In this document: positions 33,400 to 44,320 of the stretch, piece by piece
How the letters are laid out: each line of letters opens with the position of its first letter
Numbering within the stretch: the stretch's first letter is position 1
Assembly: GCA_002205965.3 (NCBI GenBank)
Contig: NADL03000458.1
Location: 310,001-374,000 of the forward strand
Length of the DNA stretch: 64,000 bases
Direction of reading: 5' to 3'
Source: Kappaphycus alvarezii
Taxonomy: Eukaryota; Rhodophyta; Florideophyceae; Gigartinales; Solieriaceae
Made by a program: the position numbers and the translations under genes
The notes under the pieces: model-generated
Told to the model about the DNA's origin: nothing
The model's database searches: none
Seen by the model: the letters and a program-made list of their open reading frames with translations, nothing else

Positions 33400-35236
33400 A
33401 AGGCGCGGCCCCGGATGCGGAGCCAGATATCCTTTCCGCTGTGCTAGGAACGGGAAGTTTTGGCCTCCCAGTCCGCGTCACGCCATTGGAGAAGGGCGCG
33501 GGCGTCTTGATGCACCCTTGTTGGTTTGCCTTGGGTGTTTTGGGGGGATACAGCAAGCGCAATGGGGTCAAGATCTCTCAGGGAGACAGGATCGGGTGGC
33601 CGGCGATACGGAGGGCGAAGGCATTAAGGAGCGGGCGGGCTTGACTCAGAAAAAACGCAGGTCTCCAAGGCACAACGATTGCAGGAGGTCCGCAGGCCGG
33701 GGGGGAAGTATCGGGCGGTGCATTCAGGGGCAGGGGCAGCGTCTATGATACTGGCAGCGGCGATGCTGGGGAGGAGGGGGCCGATTTCGAAAAAGCCATG
33801 TATATCAAGTTTGATCTGGAGGCAGGTTTGGGTCCAGGCCGGGCAAGTGAGGGGGAAGTCTTTGAGTTTCTTGTAGAACTCCCGTCACAGATAGTCAAAA
33901 ACGGTCGCAGGATCCAATCTGTGGTGGGGGTACGAGAAGCGGAATTCGTGTAGCATCTGGAAAGGGAAAGCATGGAGGCGATGCATCTGAAAGCGGGCTG
34001 GTGGGTCTCGGACAAGGTGGAGCTCCTCAAGGGTCTAACGGCAGGACGCGATCTTCGTGCGGAGGAACTCTTGTGTGTCTTCGGAGTTGCCGATCGGGGC
34101 ACCAAGGAGGTTGAAACTATGGGGTGACCATTGCTGCATTAGGAAGTGTGAGAGAACCTCCTCGCGTGTGAGGGGTGTGTGGGGCCAGTAGGTGCGCTTC
34201 TTGCACATGTTGAGGTGGAGCCAAGGGGAGGGCCGTGTGGCAAAAGTCTGGTGAGGGCTCGGCGGAGGGCGCGAAGTGTGCCGACGAGTGTGCCATCGTC
34301 TGCATACCATTGATTGAGCATGAGGTCCGGGTCCTCCGCAAGCTTCAGTTAAAAGGAATGGCTGGTGAGGGAAGACATGAGCATCTGGCCTGATCACCTT
34401 GTTCGGTGCCCCGCACTCTTAGAATCATGGTACGCTCACGGTTTGGGACGGAAAACCGGGGGTGCCCCGCACTCTTAGAATCATGGTCCGCTCACGGTTT
34501 GGGACGGAAAACCGGGGGCTGCGAGCGGACATAGACCATATTGATGAACCGCGCAAGCGTGGGCGTGCGGGTAGGTAAGAGGTTGAGCAGCGACTGCCTT
34601 TCCAAGCAGTTGAACGAGGCAGAGTTATCAATAAGGACGATGGCGGCCTCGGGGGCGCGGAAATGGCGGAGATTCCGCGTATCGTGCACAACGGCATCCA
34701 TGCCGGGATCCCGGCAGTATTCCCATTTTCCGTCTCTTAGGGTGCTAGGAAGTCTCTTGCGTCATCAATGGCGTGAGGAAGGAGAGTTTTTGTAACCATG
34801 TGGTGAAGAACAGTCCCGAAAGCTAGGTACGGTTCCTTCCAGAGCTGCATGGGGGCAAGTGTAACGACAGCGACTAGGGGGAGGACTTCGTTGGGGAGAT
34901 AATCGCGGGAGGTGCGATTGTCGAGTTGGGTGAGCGTGCGAGGCCGGTGACACTTGCATCGGGAGTGATCTTGGTCTTGAACAATACGTGAAAGCAGCGG
35001 AAGGGCTTGTGGTCCAGCCCGACACTGCTGTCACGAAAGAATCCTCGTGCGACGCAGGCGACGGCCTCCTCATTAGCATAAGGAGGGGGCGGGAGGGAAG
35101 ACTCACGGAGCGGGGCCATGAGCTGGGAAGGGGTTGGGTGGGGGGAGCGCAGAGCTTGAATGGTTTCGCGCTGTTCATTCATGTGCGAGTAGGGCGCAGT
35201 GTCGGGAACGCGTAGCCTTACTGTTACGTCCATCAC
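33400..35236 (-). pseudogene. Non-LTR retrotransposon reverse transcriptase (relic)
   Basis: Minus strand, at least four frames. In order: finger region (PYLAFGTVLHHMVTK); palm motif A region (APEAAIVLIDNSASFN, LARFINMVYVRSQP); GTEQGD; then QWYADDGTLVG with the YADD box at ~34305. Thumb: FNLLGAPIGN. After it comes sequence ending near 33.4 kb. It is related in type to the C-terminal fragment at 25.7-27.2 kb but has no recognisable endonuclease part. A 56-bp tandem duplication (34405-34516) breaks the frame between motif A and GTEQGD. Confidence 0.7.
34405..34516. repeat. 56-bp tandem duplication within the non-LTR RT
   Basis: Two adjacent 56-bp copies starting ggtgccccgcactcttag (34405 and 34461), differing at one base (tacg against tccg). 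56 is not divisible by three, so the duplication shifts the RT frame. The near identity shows it is recent relative to the decay around it, or an assembly artefact. Confidence 0.85.
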
Positions 35237-36010
35237 TTCTTGGTAGGAGACAATCGTGTACCTCTACACTGGAAATGAGTAATGAGTAAATCTACAGTGC
35301 TTCACAGACTTCCATGCTCAACGTGAAAAATTTCAGGTATTTCAAGGCCTGAATGAAGCCTGATCAAACGCAATCTGAACATCATCATTTCAGGTTCTGG
35401 ATCTTTCAAGAAACTTCCGTGAACATACAGCTCAAATAGAACTTATATATTGTAAGCCTCTGAAAGCAAGCAGTGCAAAGCTCAAACTGACAACGCTTGA
35501 ACTTCCATTCTTTCATTCGTCGCTAGCGGTAACTTGTCCAATTAATTTTGCCCAATTGTTTATCTGCGTAGTAATTTCGAATAAAGTTAGCACTGTGCTG
35601 GGTTACAGTGCTTGTTCCTTGAGTTTTGGCAGGATGTGTTCTCGGCACATCTTTGCCATCTTATGAGCTCCTCCAAGCACATCCTACTTCACATCCTAGA
35701 ACCTCAAAAGTATTATTTTCATTGGATGGGATCTTATTTACACTGCAGGGCTAAATCTTTTGCCCTTTTTATATTTTGTCCTAGATTCACAATGCTTTTT
35801 GTCCCCGGACCGAAGTGTGTCCCCCACATCTGAGATGCAAGAATCCGCATCTCTTATTTCACCTATTGTGGGAGTTAATCAACCCGATTTCATGCGTCCG
35901 TGAGCAATACAGTACAGTACATCTTTGAATCATATATTTTCAGTTGATAGGCCGTGAAATGCATATTTAATTAAAAGAAAAGTAAATATGAAGTATTGCA
36001 CTTACAGGGG
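35237..36010. other. No gene recognised
   Basis: AT-rich DNA with only short frames. A tacagtacagtac run occurs at ~35911-35922. Nothing identifiable. Confidence 0.4.
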
Positions 36011-36052
36011 GAAAAATTGGGGTGTTTTAATGAAAAATTGGGGTGTTTAAAT
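36011..36052. repeat. 21-bp tandem repeat, two copies
   Basis: gaaaaattggggtgtttt followed by aat or aaat, twice in a row (36011-36031 and 36032-36052). Its complement (caccccaattttt) resembles the caccccaa run inside the left inverted repeat at ~15.17 kb, so it may be part of the same element end. Confidence 0.7.
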
Positions 36053-36077
36053 GATTTAAAATAGGTTAGCCTATGTT

Positions 36078-36104
36078 TCAAAGAGCATCAAATAATTTGT
36101 ACAA
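36078..36104 (-). repeat. Right copy of the dispersed inverted repeat (candidate element terminus)
   Basis: Reverse complement reads TTGTACAAATTATTTGATGC then CTTTGAAAC and matches 15117-15143. It lies between the 21-bp tandem repeat and the Harbinger relic, whose 3' end it appears to truncate. Confidence 0.55.
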
Positions 36105-36135
36105 GTGGTCGGTATGGGGTAAGCAAGAAACAGAA

Positions 36136-36741
36136 TTAATCAGGTTCAAAGTGTCTAGAAGGCTGGCTTGATTCCAGCCAGCAGGCAAACCGCATTGGAC
36201 GGTTACATGCGGCAAATCTATTCGTCAGAATGCAGAACTCTACATTATAGCTGTGCAGTTTGTGTTTCGCATAAAATGTTGTTGGCTTCCTGCAGATAGC
36301 CACTGGGACGATACGACTGCTGAAAAGCCACATCGGTGGCATGCTGGGCGCAACTCAACCTCTGAAAAATAATCTCTCTTTTAAAAAGGTCCTCCGTCGT
36401 AAATATCCTTCTATAGTTTTCAACAGTTCCAGTGGAGATTGTTTCTGAATTGATCTTCTCGAACATATTCATGAATACTTCAAACGAGGACCATCTTTGG
36501 CCGAAGCTATTTCCGAGAAAGTCCAAGACCCCGCTATTTTTCAGAAATACAAAGCATCATAACCAGTGCAAATCTTCCGCATATCGGAAACTATCTGCCT
36601 CGTCCTAAGTTGTAGTTGAATGTTATTAATGTTCTGAACATATCGTATGAGTTCTGCGGATATGCAAGATAAAACTTGGTAAGATGATTTATAGCTTTGG
36701 AACCTCCATCTTCGTAGCATCTGCCCAACTGGAGGTTCCAC
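36136..36741 (-). pseudogene. Second Harbinger-type transposase relic
   Basis: Minus strand, three frames. VGQML near 36730; then HATDVAFQQSYRPSGYLQEA (~36310-36370), which parallels ATDVTFQQANRPSGNMQE in the 24.6-kb copy, keeping the first catalytic Asp; then KHKLHSYNVEF, parallel to KHKLYGFKVEV. It ends shortly after (~36140), before the second Asp and the Glu. Clearly diverged from the 24.6-kb copy, so an independent, older insertion. Confidence 0.72.
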
Positions 36742-37476
36742 TTCCTCTCTACTTAGTTTTCTGAAGTTATTGATTCGGTTGCCTCTTAGTTTGCAATTTA
36801 GTTTTGATGCTCAGCTTAAATATCTGCAAGCTTGAGGATTTTTCGGCGTGTTTCCCTGCAGCATTGTTCCTGCGGTGGCTCGATAGAGTTGGTTTCAACT
36901 GTATCGCTTCGGTTAGAGATTAGAGCTGTTGCGAGAAAGCCATCACTGTCGGGCATAACATTGATAGGTGACAAGTTAAATTGATCTAGAGTTGCGGATC
37001 AGTTGAAAATATGTGTTGAAAATTACAACTCCATTCACTGTTGACTGCAATGCTAAGGTAACAATGAAAAATGATGTTGCAAGAAGTTTGGGTCATTATG
37101 ACTAGTAGAGCGTTATGTGTTGGCTTTAAATTGCTCTCGTAAGCAAGGAGTGTAGAATTATATCTCGGCAATATTTCATCTATAGTAGTTATTGTATGGG
37201 CGTTTAAATTCTCGAAATGGTCCCTACAATAGTTACCATTTGTCAAGGCTATAAAATACAGATTTAAATGGGGTTTACTGTGATTTTCCTGATTTTGAAG
37301 CATATAAATGAAGGTCAATGTGCTATTCCCCACGATAGAAAGATATGAAAAAAAGGAGCATCTTTACAGCCATTTCTGCCCACTTCCCAACGATACGGAT
37401 GTACGGGGAATAAAAAGACACTATTTTATTATCTCATATAGATTCATACTGACAAAAAGGCGTAAAATATTCAGTA
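36742..37476. other. No gene recognised
   Basis: Upstream flank of copia-1. AT-rich, short frames only; may include unrecognised N-terminal remains of the Harbinger relic. Confidence 0.35.
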
Positions 37477-37900
37477 TGTTAAGTATAAAAAACCTACCCA
37501 TATGTGTCTTGCGTGCATATTACAGTATACTGTATTTCTCTCCCCTGCAACCTTTTATGAGAGTGTAATTCTTCTCTATCTATACAGTAGATATTCCGTT
37601 TTATATTTCTATCTTTGTCAAGGCAATGTAGGCCAAAAAATCTATAGATATTTACTAGAGTAGATATTTGTGGATAATATAGAAAGATTTTTATCCTAGT
37701 AGACACAACTTCCCGCACATGCTAGGGCTAGTCGACAGTGCCGGGTTTGTGTATCAGCAGTGCAACTGCGGCACTCCGGTGAGTAAAGTGAGCAACCAAT
37801 TCATCGATCTTTAACTGTCATACCCAGCTAGCAAAAACACTCCTGTTTTTTTTTAGAGTCGCTTACAAGCGCCACTCTGCTTTTTTTACTCTGAAATTCA
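37477..37900 (+). repeat. copia-1 5' LTR
   Basis: About 424 bp, TG...CA ends (tgttaagt...aattca). Shares long blocks with 43904-44320, for example catatta-cagtata, aaccttttatgag and atctatacagtagatattcc. A primer-site-like TGGTTTCAGGGG at 37921-37932 resembles the tRNA-iMet 3'-end complement (9 of 12) but lies 20 bp from the LTR end. Confidence 0.82.
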
Positions 37901-39182
37901 CGATGTCCCGGATACATTCGTGGTTTCAGGGGTTTCAAGAGTAGCTTCCTGCACTATCCAGTGAGACTAATCCTATCGGTTACGGTTTACAGCGTTGTTT
38001 ATAGCTAAGTTTAAGTCTGCAAATTCTAACCATACGATTGCCTCTTGTATTCTCTGAACACTTGAGAGTGACAGATCATCAACCGGAAAGCGCCGAAGTG
38101 CCCCGTCTAGTGCCAAAACTGTCACAAATTGCGTCTAGATCCAGACCTTTCCGAGTAATTAGCGTTCAGTTGTCCGTAGCCCCCTCTGTGAATGGTTGTG
38201 GGCTGTCAACGGCAACAACTGCGCCAAGGTGACCGTCACGCTCCCATCCAGCTCCTTGAACTCTTCTTACCCTCCTCAGCTGCCTCGTGTCCATAAACTG
38301 GCCAATCAGACAGCAGCTGAGACCAATTCAAAACTGGCGAGTGGAACCCTGAAAATCTCCAATTAAACCAATATTTCGACACGTATGCGATCTTCGACCA
38401 CACAAAAAGCTCTATTTGCACCAATAACAACTCAGGTGTCACTAGATGAGGAAAGAGACACGGAAAAAGCAACAAATGGAACCCGAAACCCCCCCAATTT
38501 GAATCAAGTTCCAGACGCCAACTAGGAGCTTCCACGTGTACCGCGTGTACATCGTATCGTACGTCACTGAACGAGTTCAAGAGAGTATTGGCCGCAAAAA
38601 AGGGACTTCGACCGATTCGAGAGCGCCGTAAGCAAGACCGCCGCCTTGTTGAACGGGTCGGGGTTTCCAACAAGACTCCATCACGAGGACCTAACGCGAA
38701 GAGGTAATGTAAACAGTTAGACGTCACGTGCAAAAGTCAGAAGACGTTTTTCGACCACCGACTTAGCCGTAGGCACTTGATGCCGCGCTATCAAAGAGGG
38801 CCAACCGCACTGTAGGACTTGGTCCAAGAGCTTCGAAAGCCACTCTCACTTACAGCGCCACCTTAATGGAAAGGCCCATAAAACCTAAGTAGCACATACT
38901 CTTTGTTGTAAGTCTACCTTCGAGACTTGATCAAGTACAGTAAAATTGGAATTGATTTCAACAAAAATCCTTTCTCGAAAAAATTGGAAAAATTGAAAAT
39001 TTGAAAAAATCCCAGAGTATAGTACACTGCGCTTGAAGGCAAAAAATTTACCCCCCAAAAGAAAAAAAGGTTTTAAGCCGGAAGGCACATGCGTAGCAAA
39101 AAACCAGACAAAATTAACTCAAAAACAAAGAAAAGATGTAAAAGGAGGGAATTAAGTTCACTTTTCCCATATATGGAACAGA
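37901..39182 (+). other. copia-1 leader with coding-like segment
   Basis: 1.3 kb between the 5' LTR and recognisable Gag. 38190-38870 reads like decayed coding sequence on the + strand (KLASGTLKISN, RMRSSTTQKALFAPITTQVS, SREYWPQKRDFDRFESAVSK) with several stops. It may be a Gag N-terminus or a separate leader ORF. No family recognised. Confidence 0.4.
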
Positions 39183-40644
39183 ATGCCGTTTGGACAAGGT
39201 ATCGGCCAATATAATGACGCTCACCGCGGATTCGCGGAGCGTGTTCGTGACTATGAGGCAGCTACCACTCTGACCGATGCAGTCCTCAAGTATATCATCT
39301 CGGCCGACTATCCACACTCTTTGGTCCATCCGTGCTCTCTAATAAGTCACTATTGCGCAGGTCTTTGGACTTTCTTACGGAAAAGAGAATCAACGAAGTG
39401 TCACATGAGTCGGAGATATTCTTCAAAACAGTTGAGTCCACTATGTATTCCAACGGTGATACTTTGACAGCCCTGAGATGCATTGATTACCGTTTAGCTC
39501 TAGGTATTACAAAGCCTATAGGAATTAGGTCGGATCAGAGGGTGCCAAGTGGCAGTTGTACTGGCTAAGGTAACCTATCTGAGTACAAAATATCCCATTA
39601 GATGTCTCAGAGATTCAGAGATGAAAGCAAGAAGGGCTCTGGGGCCCTAGGTGAACGTTGGGATGAGTATCTCCAGAGTACTTGTACGCGTGCCAGAACT
39701 ATTCTTCCACGCCGGCGCAATGCACTAAATATCTACATCACCTCCTTATTGGCAACGCAAAACGTTTCTGCACTCGACACGTGGAGGGAACTTTCCAAGA
39801 TGTCCGTCAGGCCATCAAAGTTATACACGAAGAGTATAACGGCATCTTTCCAGAACGGCAAAGCCACCTACGACCGAAAACTGAGATTTTGCCGGTTCAT
39901 TACGCCGGACTACACGGTAAGTGAGGCCATTGAAAAGTTTCATGAAGAGATATCGAAACTTACACCTCAGGCCTCAAAACACGCGAGATCTGAGAGGCGC
40001 AAAGTGGAGTACCATAAATCTGCTGTTATTGGATGCTCCTGGGTTAAGTATGCTTGCATTTAGGCAAACACAGTTAATCCCTATTGTCAAGCCCTCTACA
40101 GCCAGCTGATCGCCGCCGTGCAGTTCGAACAGGAAAAGAAATTGGGAAGAATGAGGGATCAGAGAAGTCTTCGTCTTTCTTCGGTAAATGAGATGGATCC
40201 AGTACTGTGCGGTGGAGTTTCTGAGGCTCTCTTTCATGGACAGGGACGCAATGCTCGAGATCCCAAAATATCCATAGGAGCCATAGATATGAAACGCATG
40301 GCAAGTCAACGACGCTACACAAGCAAAGGTCGAACTCCGATAGGCGCGCTATGGAGGGATCAGTGGAAACCAGAAAAATTAGCTGCTGGGTATGTGGTTG
40401 TCCCGCGCACAAAGTCTCTTATTGCCCCGAGTCCCTCTCGCAAAATTTTACTCGTAAGGTACAGTATTACCAAAAAAGGTTCTCGAACAATTCTGCAAAG
40501 GCCTCGAAACAGGTTCTCTTTGAGCTTTTCACAGATTTAGAGGAAAAAATATGGTTGAAGATCACACTACTGATGATGATTCGGAAAGTAATGGATCCCA
40601 GTCCGCTGAAGATATTTTTGCAACATTATGGAAAGCGATGTTGA
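39183..40644 (+). pseudogene. copia-1 Gag with CCHC zinc knuckle
   Basis: Overlapping + frames (39183-39467, 39332-39568, 39602-40063, 40351-40644). Gag-like helical sequence (LNIYITSLLATQNVSALDTW) precedes a CX2CX4HX4C knuckle, CWVCGCPAHKVSYC, at ~40384-40425. That identifies nucleocapsid. Multiple frame changes. Confidence 0.65.
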
Positions 40645-41079
40645 CTCAAACGAACTTGACGGAAATATGTCAAAAGATGATTTACACGAAGAATTCAATA
40701 AATTACATGAGCAATTTTTCTCACGATTCTCCCGTTCTGGACCCCCAGATCCCTCCCTATCGAATGTTCTGGAGAGTTTTCGTAGAGGAGTACTCAAATA
40801 GGCCGACGTACTCTTAAGAAACGGCGAACAGTCTTGCGCCCCTTGACTCGAAAGATGGGAAGGGGTCAGAAAAATCACGAAACCTCCTGCTGAGATCCAA
40901 ACGTTTACAAGATACTAATTTTAACCACCGACGGGAGCAGAATTGGGAGTCGCGCGGAGAGATTTCTCTGAATTTGCCCGATGCCGGGGCTCAAAAAATC
41001 CGTTATTAAGAAAGCTCAAACTAATGCTTACTGTATATCTGTGGGAATAGTATTCCAACGAAAACAGCAGAACACTCAC

Positions 41080-42000
41080 TTCAAATTTGGGGGTGACGTT
41101 TTTCAAGAATATTGATAAACTACACATAAGGATACTGACCCCATATGGTGGCGTCATATGCAACAAGGTTGATGTGGTTGATGCAAATGTACCGTTATTG
41201 ATCGGACTAGAGATACTCGACTCTCAAGGCTGATTGTTGATAACGTCGACAACGTACTGTTATCGAAGCCAGCAAATTGAAAAATGCCTATTGTGCGAAA
41301 AGGAGGACAGTCGTACCTTGAATAGGACTTTAGTGAGATACTGTTGACAAGGACTCAGCTCAAACGTCTCCACCTTCACTTCTTCAGTCCATCGGCGAGG
41401 AAATTATTTAATCTGGTATCAAGGACCCAGTCAGAGCAGGCAACACCCGAGACTCGCAAATTAACTGAGGAGGTCATCGAGTCCTGCAAAACATGCCAGC
41501 GCTTTAAGCCAAGGCCGAAATCGTTTCAGGTTACTATACCGAGCGGCATGGTTTTCAATCAGAATACTTCCTTGGATATCATATACCTCGATAATTTACC
41601 TGTACTGCATGTAATCGACAAGCTTACTTCTAGAATGCAATATTCCTGCACAATCTGTCAACACAGGTTGTATGGAACGCATTCAATGAGTGTCGGTCAA
41701 CGATATACACAGACAACCCTGATCGGATCCGCGTTAACCAAGGAAGTCAGTTCGTATCAATGTTAAGGAAGGAACTTATGAAGGAAAGAGGAATTAATAT
41801 CTCCCTATCAGGCGTTGAGAGCCAAAACTCTATTCGACCCGGGAAACTATATCATAGTTCTCTGCGCCGAGTTTATCGGAAGATCTTATATTCAGAGCCA
41901 TCAGTTTAGCCTGATTCGCCTTAACGCTAAGTATGAAATCGTATGAAAGATACAATGAACCCAGAAGGATTAGTTCCGTCCCTCCTTGTCTTCGAAACTA
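41080..42000 (+). pseudogene. copia-1 protease C-terminus and integrase
   Basis: VDVVDANVPLLIGLEILDSQG (41165-41230) is the C-terminal motif of the protease in this copia lineage. The integrase follows from 41344: RLHLHFFSPSARKL with the HHCC zinc part (CKTCQRF), then LDIIYLDNLPVLHVID with Asp residues of the core. The distal catalytic Glu region is too decayed to place. Confidence 0.68.
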
Positions 42001-42439
42001 TGCTAAGATTACCCGCTATTAATAGCCAGCTCCCAAACCAGGCTGAAAGAATGGGAGCACTACAGATGGACCGGGTGGAAATGGAAATGATAAAATCTAA
42101 ATTAAGGGTCTAGACTGCAAGACCCCCAGGTACCAAATTCCTCCAAACATAAGTCAAATTAGGGACAGAAAGTACTTGTGTATCTCGAGACCGCTAAACA
42201 ATCCAAGTGGACGGGACCATACGAGAGAACCCGTATTGAAGGTAAGCAGTTATTTGTCGGTCGTAATGGATCAGAGATTGAACAATCTAGGGCACATGTA
42301 AAGCATTACTTTGATGATACATCTGGGGACTTGATTGGAACCCAAGTTACCAAGTAACCGAGGTACTCCATTCCAAGATTCCCAAGTGCTACTATCAAGC
42401 CTTTAGGGAAGCCAAAGATATAGAGATATAGGGGATAAT

Positions 42440-43350
42440 TATGAAAAGAACTTGGAGGAAAGTACTGAAAAAGGATGTAACAGCAGACTTCAATAAATTG
42501 ACTGGAAGATTCTTGCTCTCTATGAAGAATATGGATACCGCAGAGGAATAAATGAAAGCTAGGTTTATGGTTCAGGATTATAAGGACAAAAGAAGAGATT
42601 TCTAGTCCTCGATGCCACTCTTATGAGGCAAAGTTCAACGAGAACTCTAGAAGTGGTAGCAGCGATACTTGGATTCGACTTCTGGTCGCAAGGCGTCAAG
42701 CAAGCGTACTTGCAGTCCAAGGGAAATATTTTGCGAAAGTTTTACTTGAAAATTCCTGAGGAGCCGGATATATCTGAGAGATATCTACTTGAGCTAATAA
42801 AGCCCTCGTAAGGACTCTCAGGCTGCGGAGAGTACCGGAACAGGACTATGAGTCTTCAATTAAGGCAGAACCTAGGGATTAAGCCTAACAATGTTCATAT
42901 TTCGGTGTTTACCAAACATGAAAGTTCTAAGCTGATACGAATGATACGGACGTACATAAATGACTCCTTGGCCTGTGGGAATGATCATTTTAAGAAAATA
43001 ACCAAGAAAACGCTTCGAAATTTTATATAGAGAAAGAAAGATTACGATAATACCATATTTGCGGGTATAAGAGTCCAAAGAAACGATCAGGGCTTCGATC
43101 TCAGTCAACAACAGTATTCAAAGAGTCTCAAGATACTTCCATCTGATGGAATCTTCTCGAATTTTAGGTCATTAGGACACAAACTGGGTTGCTTACGTAC
43201 ACAAGGTTGAAGATATGTTGCGCAGTCAACATGGACGCTCAAGAAGCTGAGAGTAGGTTCCCTTAAGACTACATCAATCCCATCAAAAAAAGTCGCCCTA
43301 CACGTGAAGAAGGACCCATTTATACATTTCAAGTACTATAAACCTGACCT
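42440..43350 (+). pseudogene. copia-1 reverse transcriptase
   Basis: Starts with TADFNKLTGRFLLSMKN and MKARFMVQDYKD, then STRTLEVVAAILGFDFWSQG and VKQAYLQSKGNILRKFYL (42623-42810). The catalytic box reads YINDSLACGN at 42953-42982 where YVDDTL is expected, so the first Asp is Asn. Several stops. The Asp of VTQAYLQS (motif A) is also lost (SQGVKQAY). Confidence 0.75.
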
Positions 43351-43369
43351 CGACACACTGAGGTTAAAA

Positions 43370-43861
43370 GTATACGCGGAGTCTTCCTTCTCGAATAGTA
43401 CTGACAATACATCGCAACTGGGATACACTCTGCTCCTTACGGACGAATCCAACAGGTGAAATTTACCGACATAATCAAGTCAAAAAAGCAGAATAGTCAC
43501 ACATTATGTCCTAAGTGCTGAATTTTACGCCTTCGCTGACCTTTTCGATGCCGCTTACATAGTCAAGCACGATCTAGATTCAATCCTGAAAACACAGATA
43601 CCCTTATCAATGTTCACGTACTCTAAAAGCCTATTCCATGTGATCAAAAAGTGCTCTTCAGCCCTGTAGAAACGACTGATGATAGACGTAAGCGTTGAAA
43701 GCCAAGCGTACTGGAGGAATGAGATATGCCATGTCGACTTTGTGCGAGCTTCGAACAATCCAGCTGATGGGTTTACGAAGGTTGGGAAATGTGAAGCACT
43801 CATCAAAGTCCTATTCCAAAACAGATGTGATTTACCAGTTCAACAATGTATCCAACGATAA
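43370..43861 (+). pseudogene. copia-1 RNase H
   Basis: VYAESSFSNSTDNTSQLGYT (Asp of 'ADASF' changed to Glu), then VLSAEFYAFADLFDAAYIV (catalytic Glu) and FTYSKSLFHVIKK (TDSK changed to TYSK). It ends KRLMIDVSVESQAYWRNE and NNPADGFTK to the final IQR at 43861. Order and spacing match the RNase H of this copia lineage. Confidence 0.76.
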
Positions 43862-43880
43862 GATGTATAATAGGGAAATA

Positions 43881-43903
43881 ATATGGGCGGGAGAGAGGGA
43901 GCA
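43881..43903 (+). promoter_or_regulatory. copia-1 polypurine tract
   Basis: gggcgggagagagggag lies directly before the 3' LTR, the expected plus-strand primer position. Confidence 0.65.
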
Positions 43904-44320
43904 TGGAAAAAAATCCACGCATATGCTTCCTGCGCACATATTACAGTATACTGTTGTCCTCGCTCCTGTAACCTTTTATGAGGGTTTAATTCTACTCTAT
44001 CTATACAGTAGATATTCCATTTGGTATTTCTATTTGTTTCAGGTCTATGTAGGCCACAGAATCTATAGGTATTTACTACAGTAGATATTTGTGGATACTA
44101 TAGAAATATTTCTATCCTAGTGGACACAACTTCTCGCGCATTCTAGGACTATTCGAAGGTGCCGAGATTGTGAATCAGTAGTGCAGGTGTCGCATTCCGG
44201 TGAGTAAAAGGAGGAAATAATTCATCGATCTTCAACTCAGACCAAGTTAGCAAAAACACTTCTGTTTTTTTCAGAGTCACCCACAATCGCCATTCTGCTT
44301 TTTTTTATTTTGGAATTCTA
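43904..44320 (+). repeat. copia-1 3' LTR
   Basis: About 417 bp, direct repeat of 37477-37900. It begins tggaaaaaaatcc after the polypurine tract; the 3' end (ggaattcta) has lost the terminal CA. Confidence 0.8.

Larger units (their letters stand above)
37477..44320 (+). mobile_element. copia-1: old Ty1/copia LTR retrotransposon
   Basis: 6.84 kb between two diverged direct LTRs, + strand order Gag with zinc knuckle, protease, integrase, RT, RNase H (copia order). Frames are broken throughout. LTR identity is only moderate by eye (about 80%), so this is an old copy. No target duplication could be recognised. Confidence 0.85.

Noticed and set aside
33320-33748. Gly/Arg-rich + strand ORFs (33363-33644, 33518-33748)
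   Set aside because: Antisense to the non-LTR element; no motif.
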